Positions 9,356 to 17,810 of a stretch of DNA of 64,000 nucleotides are shown piece after piece (position 1 is the stretch's first letter; each line of letters opens with the position of its first letter). A model generated the notes under the pieces. The model was given only the letters and a program-made list of their open reading frames with translations. It did no database searches and was not told the origin of the DNA. The stretch comes from LD21 sp964639725 (GTDB taxonomy: Bacteria; Bacteroidota; Bacteroidia; Bacteroidales; VadinHA17): contig CAZXFB010000021.1 in the NCBI GenBank assembly GCA_964639725.1, positions 14,245-78,244 on the forward strand, given 5' to 3'. The position numbers and the translations under genes were made by a program.

Positions 9356-10483
9356 CTATTTCAATAAAATTGTAAATTCAGAGTATTGCTCTACTCCGGT
9401 CAGAACATTTTCAAGTTTGTAAGTATAAGAAGTATCCTGATCCTTGTTCTGCTTAGCTTTTAGAATTATTGTTCCATTTCGTGGAAGAATAATTCTTGCC
9501 GGAAGTTCTGAATTGTCTTTACCGGTTTTTACCATAGTAAATTCAATATCTGTAACATTCTTTAGCTTGAACCATATAAAGCCATCTTTGTATAGATGTG
9601 GTTCAGATACAATTATTGATTTACTTATCAGATTATCAACTATATCCTTGCGACCAACCAGTTTATTAAAAAAAAGAGTTGCAGTACGTTTCGCGAACAT
9701 TGCCTCCTTGAGTGACTCTTCCGACCGTTCCCTGGCAAAAACCAGTGTCAGTGGGCGAACAGGGTACAATTCAGTATTATAGTAATATTCATAAACATTG
9801 TGAATATCTGAATTTCCGATTATTGCCAGGTTTTTTTCCATAGCCCACTCTATAGCTTCAGGATACCATTCCTTTTCATTAAAAACTTCAATTCCATGCA
9901 TCCACCCTCTCTTATAAATCGATTCATGCTCAGGCATCCACTGTGTAGAATCAGGTTGCTGGCTTCTCCAGCCAGGATGGTTCCATATTATAAAACCGCC
10001 CTGCCTGACCGCCTCATCTAACGCATCCATATAGTCAGGTATATCAAGAGCATTTACATCTTTTATAAACAGTGCATTGAAATGTCCCGGAGGCATACGT
10101 CTCGAAATTTCACCGGCCCTGATAAGTATAATATCGGCAGCCGAAGCATCAGGCAGGGCTGTCTCAAATTCAGAATGTTTCATCCCGGGCATCTTTTTAG
10201 GATTATTTTCTATATGATCCGTGATTGCTATCGCGTCAAGGCCATCCTCCCAGGCCTCACTTACACGAACTGTTGGCCATACGTTACCATCAGAAAAGAC
10301 CGTATGTATATGAAAATCACATTTAAGAGTGATATATCCGGGAATATCAGGAATCAGTATCTCTGTACGATAATGAGGACGAACCACTTCGAACATATTA
10401 ACAGTTCCTGATTTCTGAGCTGCAGAAGGCATAATGGAATAAGAAAAAAGGAGACAAACAAATAGTGCAATTTTGTTTTTCAT
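9356..10483 (-). CDS. Secreted PHP-domain phosphoesterase
   Basis: Begins with a signal peptide (IALFVCLLFSYSIMPSAAQ). The metal-binding motifs of the PHP (polymerase and histidinol phosphatase) fold are present: DFHIHTVFSDG, AITDHIE, the NHPGW segment and IIGNSDIH. The arrangement resembles the Sb-PDE family of phosphodiesterases that act on organophosphate diesters, but the natural substrate is unknown. The C-terminal ~100 residues form a small beta-rich tail. Likely periplasmic. It stands alone, convergent with the Ldh gene. Confidence 0.85.
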   Translation of the reverse strand: MKNKIALFVCLLFSYSIMPSAAQKSGTVNMFEVVRPHYRTEILIPDIPGYITLKCDFHIHTVFSDGNVWPTVRVSEAWEDGLDAIAITDHIENNPKKMPGMKHSEFETALPDASAADIILIRAGEISRRMPPGHFNALFIKDVNALDIPDYMDALDEAVRQGGFIIWNHPGWRSQQPDSTQWMPEHESIYKRGWMHGIEVFNEKEWYPEAIEWAMEKNLAIIGNSDIHNVYEYYYNTELYPVRPLTLVFARERSEESLKEAMFAKRTATLFFNKLVGRKDIVDNLISKSIIVSEPHLYKDGFIWFKLKNVTDIEFTMVKTGKDNSELPARIILPRNGTIILKAKQNKDQDTSYTYKLENVLTGVEQYSEFTILLK

Positions 10484-10538
10484 TCTTAAAATTAATTAAT
10501 TGTATATCCGATACTGCAAGGATTATAACCAGGAGCCA

Positions 10539-11300
10539 CTAAGGCTGATTCATGAATCCCTGATCTTTCAACACCTGCAAAAATGTCTTTGAAAAATGAA
10601 TATTATCTGCTTTTTTATACCTTACATCTGTAAACACCTGAGCCAGAGTCTCTTTATGATTCTCATTTACAAACTGTTGCGATTCTGCCCTCCCCTCCTT
10701 TTCCCGGTAAAACATATTAATATCCTTACTGGTGTAATCACAGTAAGTCTCTTTATGGACAAGTGCAGCCAGAGGTAATCTGTCAACCTGCTCAGGTTTT
10801 TCAGCCGGCCAGCCAAGTGTAACCGTTGTTACAGGTACAACACCAGAAGGTAACTTTAACACCTCGATAATTTTGTGAGCCATATAAGTTGTGGTACCAA
10901 GATAGCAGATGCCCAGACCTTTTGATTCTGCAGCAATACAAATTGTCTGGGCAACCAGTAAACCATCAATTGCTGCAGTCATAAATGAAAGAAAATTATC
11001 ATAACCAGGATCAGCGTTATTAAGCCTGCACCATTTATTAAATCTGTTGAAATCAGCACAGAATGTTAATATTACGGGAGCTTCTGTTATCATTTTCTGA
11101 TTGAAATGACATGGAGCAAGGGCACTTTTTTTTGCTTCATCTTGTGTAATTACAATGCTGTAAACCTGCATATTCCCTGTTGTTGAAGCCCGACAGCCCA
11201 TTGTAATGATCTCATCAAGAAGCTTACCATCAATCAATTCAGGGGAATATTTTCTGATACTCCTCCGATTAAGTAAAATATCTGAAATATCTGCCATCAT
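10539..11300 (-). CDS. Nitroreductase-family FMN oxidoreductase
   Basis: A flavin-dependent NAD(P)H oxidoreductase of 253 residues. The N-terminal NRRSIRKYSPELID is the conserved FMN-phosphate-binding start of the nitroreductase fold, followed by ASTTGNMQVYSIVI, and LGICYLGTT forms the second FMN contact. The C-terminal KEKEGR-like tail with FTDVRYKKADN resembles the NfsA/FRP branch. Physiological substrates of such enzymes are quinones, flavins or nitro compounds; no specific one can be chosen here. Transcribed away from the sugar cluster across a 330-base AT-rich gap. Confidence 0.88.
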   Translation of the reverse strand: MMADISDILLNRRSIRKYSPELIDGKLLDEIITMGCRASTTGNMQVYSIVITQDEAKKSALAPCHFNQKMITEAPVILTFCADFNRFNKWCRLNNADPGYDNFLSFMTAAIDGLLVAQTICIAAESKGLGICYLGTTTYMAHKIIEVLKLPSGVVPVTTVTLGWPAEKPEQVDRLPLAALVHKETYCDYTSKDINMFYREKEGRAESQQFVNENHKETLAQVFTDVRYKKADNIHFSKTFLQVLKDQGFMNQP

Positions 11301-11630
11301 AGAAAATTAAAGAATATCATACAAAGAAAGCAATTTACCGTATAATCTGAAGTTTGATTGAAAATCATTTTCTTATCTTAGCATGATCCAATAAGAAGGA
11401 AGATTATCCCATTTCCGGATTATAGATAACTTAACAATAATAATTGCTTTAATATTAATATGGTTAACAGATGATTTTAAAAATGATTAGAAAAATGGCA
11501 GGAGCAGCAGATAAGAGTTAAAGGTTTAATCGAGTTGAGAAGTCAAAAAATAATTGTAATTTCATACTATCATATAAAATTAAGATAACTATCTATTTTA
11601 CCAAATACATAATTATAAAAACATACTATT
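11301..11630. other. AT-rich divergent intergenic region
   Basis: 330 bases between the nitroreductase (-) and the isomerase cluster (+). It must hold both promoters, but I see no convincing TTG-N19-21-TAnnTTTG match and no hairpin. An ATG-started reading frame of 16 codons near 11472 has no features of a gene. Confidence 0.5.
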
Positions 11631-12623
11631 ATGAGCAGACCAGTAACTCTATTCACAGGCCAGTGGGCCGATTTACCATTTGAAACTGTTTGTCAGAAAG
11701 CCCAGTCATTCGGATATGATGGTGTGGAACTTGCATGCTGGGGCGATCATTTTGAGGTAGATAAAGCAAATGAATCATATTGCAAAGCAAAAAGAAAAAT
11801 GCTTGACAAATATGGTCTGAAAGTTTTTTCTATTTCTAATCATCTAGTAGGTCAGGCTGTTGCCGACAGAATTGATGAACGGCATAAAAGTATTGTTCCG
11901 CAATATGTCTGGGGGGATGGTGATCCTGAAGGAGTAAGGAAAAGAGCCGCAAAAGAAATGATTAAAACAGCTGAAGCTGCAAAAAAATTAGGAGTATCCA
12001 TTGTTAATGGATTCACAGGCAGCCCGATCTGGCATCTGAATTATTCATTCCCTCCTGTTTCTGCAAAAATGATAGAGGATGGATTCATTGAATTTGCAAA
12101 AAGATGGAAACCTATACTAGATGCTTATCTTAAGCTTGGAATCAAATTCGGGCTTGAAGTTCATCCCACAGAGATTGCTTTTGATATTGCCTCAACACGA
12201 AAAGCAATGAAGGCAATAAATAATCACCCAGCGTTTGGATTTAATTACGATCCATCCCATTTTGGTTACCAGGGTGTCGATTATGTCGGATTTATCCATG
12301 AATTCGGAGATAGAATATTTCATGTGCATATGAAGGATGTTGGATGGTCTGAAACACCTGCTGAGGCTGGTGTTTTCGGAGGACATACCGAGTTTGGTAC
12401 AAGAGGGCGTTACTGGGATTTCAGAAGCCTTGGAAGAGGAAATATTAATTTTGAAGAAATAATCAGGGCTCTGAATCGTGTAGGGTATAAAGGTCCTTTA
12501 TCTGTTGAATGGGAAGATAGCGGAATGGACAGGGAATATGGTGCAAAAGAAGCCTGTGAATTTGTAAGAGCTATTGATTTTCCTTCATCCAATATAGCTT
12601 TTGATGCTGCTTTTGAAAAATAA
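11631..12623 (+). CDS. Sugar phosphate isomerase/epimerase-type TIM barrel protein
   Basis: A cytosolic xylose-isomerase-like TIM barrel (AP endonuclease 2 superfamily) of 330 residues with no signal peptide. Metal-binding barrel positions are visible as GLEVHPTEIAFD, FNYDPSHFGYQG, FHVHMKDVG and LSVEWEDSGMD, giving the usual Glu/Asp/His set. The opening TLFTGQWADLPFE and YDGVELACWG match the family. It is the first gene of a sugar cluster with an MFS transporter, a Gfo/Idh/MocA dehydrogenase and a second, exported isomerase; such sets handle inositols or keto-sugars. Exact substrate unknown. Confidence 0.85.
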   Translation: MSRPVTLFTGQWADLPFETVCQKAQSFGYDGVELACWGDHFEVDKANESYCKAKRKMLDKYGLKVFSISNHLVGQAVADRIDERHKSIVPQYVWGDGDPEGVRKRAAKEMIKTAEAAKKLGVSIVNGFTGSPIWHLNYSFPPVSAKMIEDGFIEFAKRWKPILDAYLKLGIKFGLEVHPTEIAFDIASTRKAMKAINNHPAFGFNYDPSHFGYQGVDYVGFIHEFGDRIFHVHMKDVGWSETPAEAGVFGGHTEFGTRGRYWDFRSLGRGNINFEEIIRALNRVGYKGPLSVEWEDSGMDREYGAKEACEFVRAIDFPSSNIAFDAAFEK

Positions 12624-12716
12624 TATTTACCCGGATTATTCCACATTTTTTATATCAAATTATCTAATAGTCATTATACAATAATCATAAATCAAAAAAA
12701 TAAATACAGATAAGGA

Positions 12717-13892
12717 ATGAAGAACATGACCGCACTTGTAGCTCTTATGGCCGTATTTACATTAGCCATATGCTTTATTATCCTGGGTTCTATCTCAGTC
12801 GAACTAATGAGCGCACTGAATATTGATGCCGGACAATTCGGGACTCTTGTAATGGGACTGTTTCTGACAGGTTGTTTTGTTCAACTATTCATTGGCCCGT
12901 TAGTTGACAAAGTAGGATATAAACCAGTTGCTATTCTTGGCTTTATAATAACAGGGCTGAGTATGTTTATTCTTGCTTTTGCTTCGACCTTCATTATTGC
13001 ACTGTTTGCCTGTATTTTACTGGGTATTGGTGCTATGGCTCTGAATACTGTGGGTAACACGCTCATGCCTATTGTCCTGTTTGAGGGTAAGGATCCTGCA
13101 CGAGCCAGCAATTTAGGTAATGGATTTTTCGGCCTTGGTTACATCATTACTCCCCTTCTGATAGTATTTATTATGAAAACACTGAATCTGGGGTACAGTA
13201 TAGCATTGATAATTATAGGCATACTTACCATTATCTTTCTTGTATTCGCTCTGATAACCAGCTTCCCTCAGGTTCCTACAGGTTTTAAATTCTCGATGGC
13301 ATTAAAAATACTTCAGAAACCGGCTGTTCTGATTGCTGGTCTTGCACTCTTCTGTTATATGTCACTTGAAATCTCAATGGGAACCTGGATTAAAAAGCTT
13401 ATGGAAGAACTTTTTATAGGCAACGCCAACCTGGATCCAACAGCAAAAGCCGGTCTTGTTCTGAGTCTCTTTGGTGTTGCAATGATGGCAGGCAGGTTTA
13501 TCACTGCCTCTATCAAAAATCTTACTTCCATGGGTTCAAAAGTGATAATTTTTTCATCTGCCCTCTCATTAATTTCAATTCTCTTAATGATAATTGCAAA
13601 GGGTCCCGTTCTGGGGATTATTGCTGTCCTTCTGGCAGGACTGGCATTCGCTCCTATTTTCCCTACTATCGTTGGTGTTACATTTGCAAAGTTTGACTCA
13701 AGCTTATACGGAAGTATATTCGGTATTATATTCGCTGTCGGGTTGCTTGGAGGTACTTTTGTTCCTAAGTTTATCGGCAATCTCAGCGTTGGGTCAACCG
13801 TACAACAAAGCCTGCCTATTGCAGCAGTGATAGCTACCATATTAATTGTCATTTCACTCCTTATTGGAAAAATCGGAAAACCAAAAGCATAA
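12717..13892 (+). CDS. MFS transporter
   Basis: An inner-membrane permease of 391 residues with about 12 hydrophobic helices. The loop between helices 2 and 3 reads GPLVDKVGYKPVAILG, the MFS signature, and a weaker copy (AGRFITASIKNLTSMGSK) lies in the second half. It resembles the fucose/glucose permease-like branch. Its place between the isomerase and the dehydrogenase suggests uptake of the sugar they process. The stop lies 22 bases before the dehydrogenase start. Confidence 0.85.
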   Translation: MKNMTALVALMAVFTLAICFIILGSISVELMSALNIDAGQFGTLVMGLFLTGCFVQLFIGPLVDKVGYKPVAILGFIITGLSMFILAFASTFIIALFACILLGIGAMALNTVGNTLMPIVLFEGKDPARASNLGNGFFGLGYIITPLLIVFIMKTLNLGYSIALIIIGILTIIFLVFALITSFPQVPTGFKFSMALKILQKPAVLIAGLALFCYMSLEISMGTWIKKLMEELFIGNANLDPTAKAGLVLSLFGVAMMAGRFITASIKNLTSMGSKVIIFSSALSLISILLMIIAKGPVLGIIAVLLAGLAFAPIFPTIVGVTFAKFDSSLYGSIFGIIFAVGLLGGTFVPKFIGNLSVGSTVQQSLPIAAVIATILIVISLLIGKIGKPKA

Positions 13893-13914
13893 ATTTTTTA
13901 CAAACAGTAGAAGT

Positions 13915-15048
13915 ATGAAAAAAATAAAATTTGGAATGATAGGCGGCGGAATTGGCGCCTTCATTGGCGATGCACATCGCCGCGCTTCACGCATCTGCAA
14001 TGATTTTGAACTTGTAGGTGGTGTTTTTGATGTAGATTATGAAAAAAGCAAACAATTTGCAAAAAACGAAGGGATCCCTCTCGACCGCTGTTACAAAAGT
14101 GTTGATGCAATGATTAAAGCTGAATTGGCCCTGCCTGCAGATAAGAGAATGGAGGCAGTCTCAATAGTCACTCCCAATGCACTTCATTATCCTTTTGCAA
14201 AAAGTCTGCTCTCCAAAGGATTTCATCTTGTATGTGAAAAGCCAATGACCATGACTGTAAAGGAGGCTCTTGAACTGGAAAAACTTGTTGCAAAAAACAA
14301 ATTAACTTTTTCATTAACACATACTTATACAGGGTACCCAATGATCCGCCAGATGAGGGATATTATTGCAAAAGGTACACTTGGCACTATTCAGCGTATT
14401 GATGCCCAGTATTATCAGGGGTGGATAAATTCAATAATTCATGGTACCGACAGCAGAATAACCGGAGTATGGAGGCTTGATCCCAAACATGCAGGAGCAA
14501 GCAGTTGCATGGGAGATATCGGAGTTCATGCGTTTAACCTGATCGAATACACTACAGGACTTGAGATAAAAGAGGTACTTTCTGACCTGAATCCTGTAAA
14601 AGAGGGTATTAAACTTGACCTTGACGGTACTGTTCTGATACGTTTCAGTAAAAAACTAAAAGGCGTGATCAGAGCCAGCCAGGTTTGTGGAGGGGAAGAG
14701 AATAACCTCACAATTGCAGTTTATGGCTCAAAGGCAAGTCTAAAATGGTCACAGGAGAATCCAAACTACTTGTACATGTTAAGCGATTCAGAAGCAACCA
14801 AAGTGCTCAAACCAGCGCACGGATATAATGATCAGCTTGCTGAAATGAGCCACACTATGCCTCCCGGACACCCTGAAGGAATATATGAAGCTCTTGCTAA
14901 CATTTATAAAGGAACTGCAAAATCAATCAGGAAAGAGAAATTTAAACCAGGTGAGTTTCCGACAGTACATGATGGAGTACGCGGGATGAAATTTATCCAT
15001 TCGGTGGTTGAATCCAATAAGAAAGGTAATATCTGGGTAAAGGTTTAG
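13915..15048 (+). CDS. Gfo/Idh/MocA-family oxidoreductase (cytosolic)
   Basis: NAD(P)-dependent sugar or cyclitol dehydrogenase, 377 residues. The Rossmann motif IKFGMIGGGIGAFIGDAHR opens the protein, and the catalytic-lysine motif of the family is clear as CEKPMTM. The middle segment GDIGVHAFNLIEYTTG carries the conserved His. I place the start at the ATG directly before KKIKFGMIGG; an in-frame ATG at 13846 would overlap the transporter gene and add 23 unmatched residues. There is no export signal, unlike the two homologues at 22155 and 23505. Probable oxidation of the sugar brought in by the adjacent transporter. Confidence 0.9.
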   Translation: MKKIKFGMIGGGIGAFIGDAHRRASRICNDFELVGGVFDVDYEKSKQFAKNEGIPLDRCYKSVDAMIKAELALPADKRMEAVSIVTPNALHYPFAKSLLSKGFHLVCEKPMTMTVKEALELEKLVAKNKLTFSLTHTYTGYPMIRQMRDIIAKGTLGTIQRIDAQYYQGWINSIIHGTDSRITGVWRLDPKHAGASSCMGDIGVHAFNLIEYTTGLEIKEVLSDLNPVKEGIKLDLDGTVLIRFSKKLKGVIRASQVCGGEENNLTIAVYGSKASLKWSQENPNYLYMLSDSEATKVLKPAHGYNDQLAEMSHTMPPGHPEGIYEALANIYKGTAKSIRKEKFKPGEFPTVHDGVRGMKFIHSVVESNKKGNIWVKV

Positions 15049-15160
15049 AAGGGAACGGTCAAGAGGCTCTGAACAGAAAAGTTGCGTCAGAGTCCTTACA
15101 GACTCAGGAACTTCAAGAGCTTGAAGTACAATGCAAAATATTTAAAATCTAATCTTTATA

Positions 15161-16168
15161 GTGATGGAGAAAAGCAGATCAAATAATCAGTTGTCAAGGC
15201 GTAAGTTTCTGGAACTTTCTACTGCAGTTGCAGCTTTTGCTGCAGTGCCTTTCAATATTAACGAAATCAACAAAAATATGTCTCTCAAACCTGCTAAACC
15301 TGACTCAGTTTTCGGGGGAGTGCATATAGGAGCGATAACATACAGCTGGCGAAGCATGCCGGGGAGTGCTGAAGAAACCCTTAAATATTGTCTTGAAGGA
15401 AACATCAGTTCCATAGAATTGATGGGGTATACAGCCGAATTATTTGCCGGTCTGCCTCAAGCTCCTGAAAGACCTGACCGTAATGCTACTGAGGAACAGA
15501 AAGCTGTTTTCCAGAAATTAATGAAAGAAACAACCGAAGCACAGAAAAAATGGAGGATTTCCGCTTCAATGGAAAAGTTCAGGGAATTACGTAAGATGTA
15601 TAACAATGCAGGAGTAACTATTCATATTACCAAGTTCTCACCTGAGAACTGGTCAGATGAAGAAATTGATTACTCATTCAGAGCTGCCAAGGCACTGGGA
15701 TCAAGAGGTGTAAGCACTGAAATCGGAGATCTCTCTGCTAAGAAACTGGGACCATTTGCTGAGAAGCATGGTATGCAGGTGATTTTACATCAGCATCTGC
15801 AACCCGGATTACCTGGTTGGAACTTTGAAAAGTTCCTGAACCTCTCCCCGAATAATATGCTGAACTTCGACGCAGGACACTATTTTGGCGCTACCGGTCT
15901 GCATCCAAACGGCATAATCGAAAAACTTCACACCAGAATTACCAGTATCCATCTCAAAGATAAGACCGGGCCAAAAGGGACCCCTCCCAATACTAACATG
16001 GAATGGGGAAAAGGAGAGACACCCATTGCAGATATTCTTCTCCTGCTAAAAAAGAATAAATGGCCTATCAACGTAGATATTGAGCTGGAATACCCGGTTC
16101 CTGAAGGTTCAGATGCTGTTAAGGAAGTTAAAAAATGTGTTGAATTCAGCAAAGCAATTCTGACTTAA
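15161..16168 (+). CDS. Tat-exported sugar phosphate isomerase/epimerase-like TIM barrel protein
   Basis: A second xylose-isomerase-like TIM barrel in the cluster, but with a twin-arginine signal (SRRKFLELSTAVAAFAAVP) near residue 12, so it should fold in the cytoplasm and act in the periplasm. Metal-site segments: STEIGDL, VILHQHLQPG, NFDAGHYFGAT, SIHLKDKTGP and VDIELEYPVP. The start is GTG with an ATG directly following; either may be used. Exported members often accompany exported Gfo/Idh/MocA proteins in Bacteroidota, with roles in keto-sugar isomerisation. Substrate unknown. A strong terminator follows. Confidence 0.85.
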   Translation: MMEKSRSNNQLSRRKFLELSTAVAAFAAVPFNINEINKNMSLKPAKPDSVFGGVHIGAITYSWRSMPGSAEETLKYCLEGNISSIELMGYTAELFAGLPQAPERPDRNATEEQKAVFQKLMKETTEAQKKWRISASMEKFRELRKMYNNAGVTIHITKFSPENWSDEEIDYSFRAAKALGSRGVSTEIGDLSAKKLGPFAEKHGMQVILHQHLQPGLPGWNFEKFLNLSPNNMLNFDAGHYFGATGLHPNGIIEKLHTRITSIHLKDKTGPKGTPPNTNMEWGKGETPIADILLLLKKNKWPINVDIELEYPVPEGSDAVKEVKKCVEFSKAILT

Positions 16169-16300
16169 TCAGCTTCCTGAGAGTCAGAATTTTTAAATGG
16201 AATATTGTCAGGATAAGAGAAGTATTCTCTGAGAATCAGAGATCCGAAAAAGATTGAGCTGACAAAAAAAAGAAGCTGATAACCACAGGATATCAGCATT

Positions 16301-16333
16301 GAGCACAGAGTCTTTATCTCTGTGCTTTTCTTT
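16301..16333 (+). terminator. Rho-independent terminator of the sugar cluster
   Basis: A perfect 9-bp stem (AGCACAGAG / CTCTGTGCT) with a 7-base loop, followed by a T-rich tract (TTTTCTTT). It lies about 130 bases after the TIM-barrel gene and separates it from the convergent transporter gene. Confidence 0.75.
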
Positions 16334-16382
16334 ACGGAGGTTCTAACTCAAATTTTTTAATCGACAAAGAAATAGCTTATTC

Positions 16383-17402
16383 TTATTTCTGGTTATTCAC
16401 TCTGTAGAAATATTTCCCGGTAAGTAAAAAAGCCCCGAACACGATAATTGCAAACAGGTAACTGCTCACGGCAAGCTGCATGCCACCTGAAATTATATGT
16501 CCACTGGTACATCCTCCTGCTAATCTGGCACCTACAATTAATAAAAATCCTCCAATAAATGCCCAGACTATTCTTTTGAGTTTAGAATCGCCTTTAAACT
16601 CTTTCCAGTTGCTGTGGATTAATATCAATCTGAAATCTTTCTTGATAAGCGATATAACAACTCCTGAGAAAAATGAACCGGTTAAAAAAAACATTTCCCA
16701 CTTCCCTGATGCTGCTATACTTTTATAATATTCATTTTCAGTCAATCCTGTAATCAAATCTCCGAAATAAGGATAAAAACCTGACGCACCCAGCACCCTG
16801 TTTGTTGTTGAAGTCAGAAATATTGTCGAAGTTAAAATTGCAAGTGCCAGACCTGAAAATAACCAATTGTATCCCTTGGCTTTTTCAATTTTGTTTAACC
16901 AGAAAGCAATCCAAATAAAAACTGTCCCCAGGATTAACACAAGTGAATAAAAAACAAGATTATTATCTGCCACAATTGTTTTTAATGCTATTTGTCCAAA
17001 ATCAGGTCCAAGCATCCACTTAAATGAAGGCACTAGAATAGTATAAACAATACCACCTGTTAAAGCTCCCAATATTCCAATAAATGCATCAATTGAACCC
17101 TCCCCCAGTGAAATAGCCAAAGTCCCGGGACAGTATCCTAATATCGCCATCCCTGTTCCGAATATTACCCCCCCTGCAATAATCCCACCTAATAAAAGTG
17201 GTTTTATGTGATATGAGGCAAAACCCAACCCAATTTCGATATTAACCAGAAGCATTCCAAAACCGATAGCAACGGCAATAGCTTTGGCCATTGTAAAGTT
17301 GCTCAGCATTGCCATACCACTTATAGTATCAAACTTGTTTAGTTTCGAATATTGAAGTATAGCACCAAATAAAAATCCAAAAATCAAAATCATTATTATC
17401 AT
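16383..17402 (-). CDS. YeeE/YedE (TsuA-like) sulfur transport membrane protein
   Basis: A polytopic inner-membrane protein of 339 residues with about nine or ten hydrophobic helices. The conserved cysteine motifs of the YeeE/TsuA family are visible: GYCPGTLAISLGEG in the first half and AGGCTSGHIISGG in the second. TsuA takes up thiosulfate by relaying it along such cysteines, so sulfur-oxyanion import is the likely role. The conserved motifs are in one chain rather than split in two half-size proteins. No TusA/SirA-like partner is next to it. Confidence 0.85.
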   Translation of the reverse strand: MIIMILIFGFLFGAILQYSKLNKFDTISGMAMLSNFTMAKAIAVAIGFGMLLVNIEIGLGFASYHIKPLLLGGIIAGGVIFGTGMAILGYCPGTLAISLGEGSIDAFIGILGALTGGIVYTILVPSFKWMLGPDFGQIALKTIVADNNLVFYSLVLILGTVFIWIAFWLNKIEKAKGYNWLFSGLALAILTSTIFLTSTTNRVLGASGFYPYFGDLITGLTENEYYKSIAASGKWEMFFLTGSFFSGVVISLIKKDFRLILIHSNWKEFKGDSKLKRIVWAFIGGFLLIVGARLAGGCTSGHIISGGMQLAVSSYLFAIIVFGAFLLTGKYFYRVNNQK

Positions 17403-17520
17403 AATTCTTTTTATTATTGTTTGTCTGTTTAGAACTGCGGGATCACTCCTGTCATTTTACTAATGCCTTTATTACAATATATTCAGGGCTTTGGCCATTT
17501 AACATTAGGTTCACTTAATA

Positions 17521-17793
17521 CTATTTTTTCTTCTTAAGCAGGAAGAAACCGGCTGCTCCAGCGACTACAATAACTGCACCTATAATTAGAATTGCTGAAG
17601 AGGTTCCCTTTTTTGAGCCAGGTCCGGATGAGGTTTTTTCGTCTTCAGCTGCATAATAGAATGTAGGTTTGGCATCAGTGTCAATGTTGACAGTATCTTT
17701 CTTCGGTTTTGGCTGATCCTGTGCTCTCACCATATTAAATCCGCTGAAAAAAACCAGCAAACTGAGTGATAATACTATTAAAGACTTTTTCAT
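17521..17793 (-). CDS. Small secreted protein with C-terminal membrane anchor
   Basis: A 90-residue protein I do not recognise as a family. It has an N-terminal signal peptide (SLIVLSLSLLVFFSGFNMVRAQ), a polar middle rich in Lys, Asp and Ser, and a C-terminal helix (SAILIIGAVIVVAGAAGFFLL) ending in four lysines. This is the layout of a type I membrane protein with the polar part in the periplasm. It begins 118 bases downstream of the YeeE start and may be transcribed with the glycosyltransferases, whose last gene ends 17 bases upstream of it. Confidence 0.7.
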   Translation of the reverse strand: MKKSLIVLSLSLLVFFSGFNMVRAQDQPKPKKDTVNIDTDAKPTFYYAAEDEKTSSGPGSKKGTSSAILIIGAVIVVAGAAGFFLLKKKK

Positions 17794-17810
17794 TGTTAAA
17801 GATATTATAG

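Noticed and set aside
11472..11522. ATG-started 16-codon frame in the intergenic gap
   Set aside because: Too short, no signal peptide, no promoter with correct spacing.
13355..13852. 165-codon frame opposite the MFS transporter
   Set aside because: Shadow of transporter helices read on the other strand.
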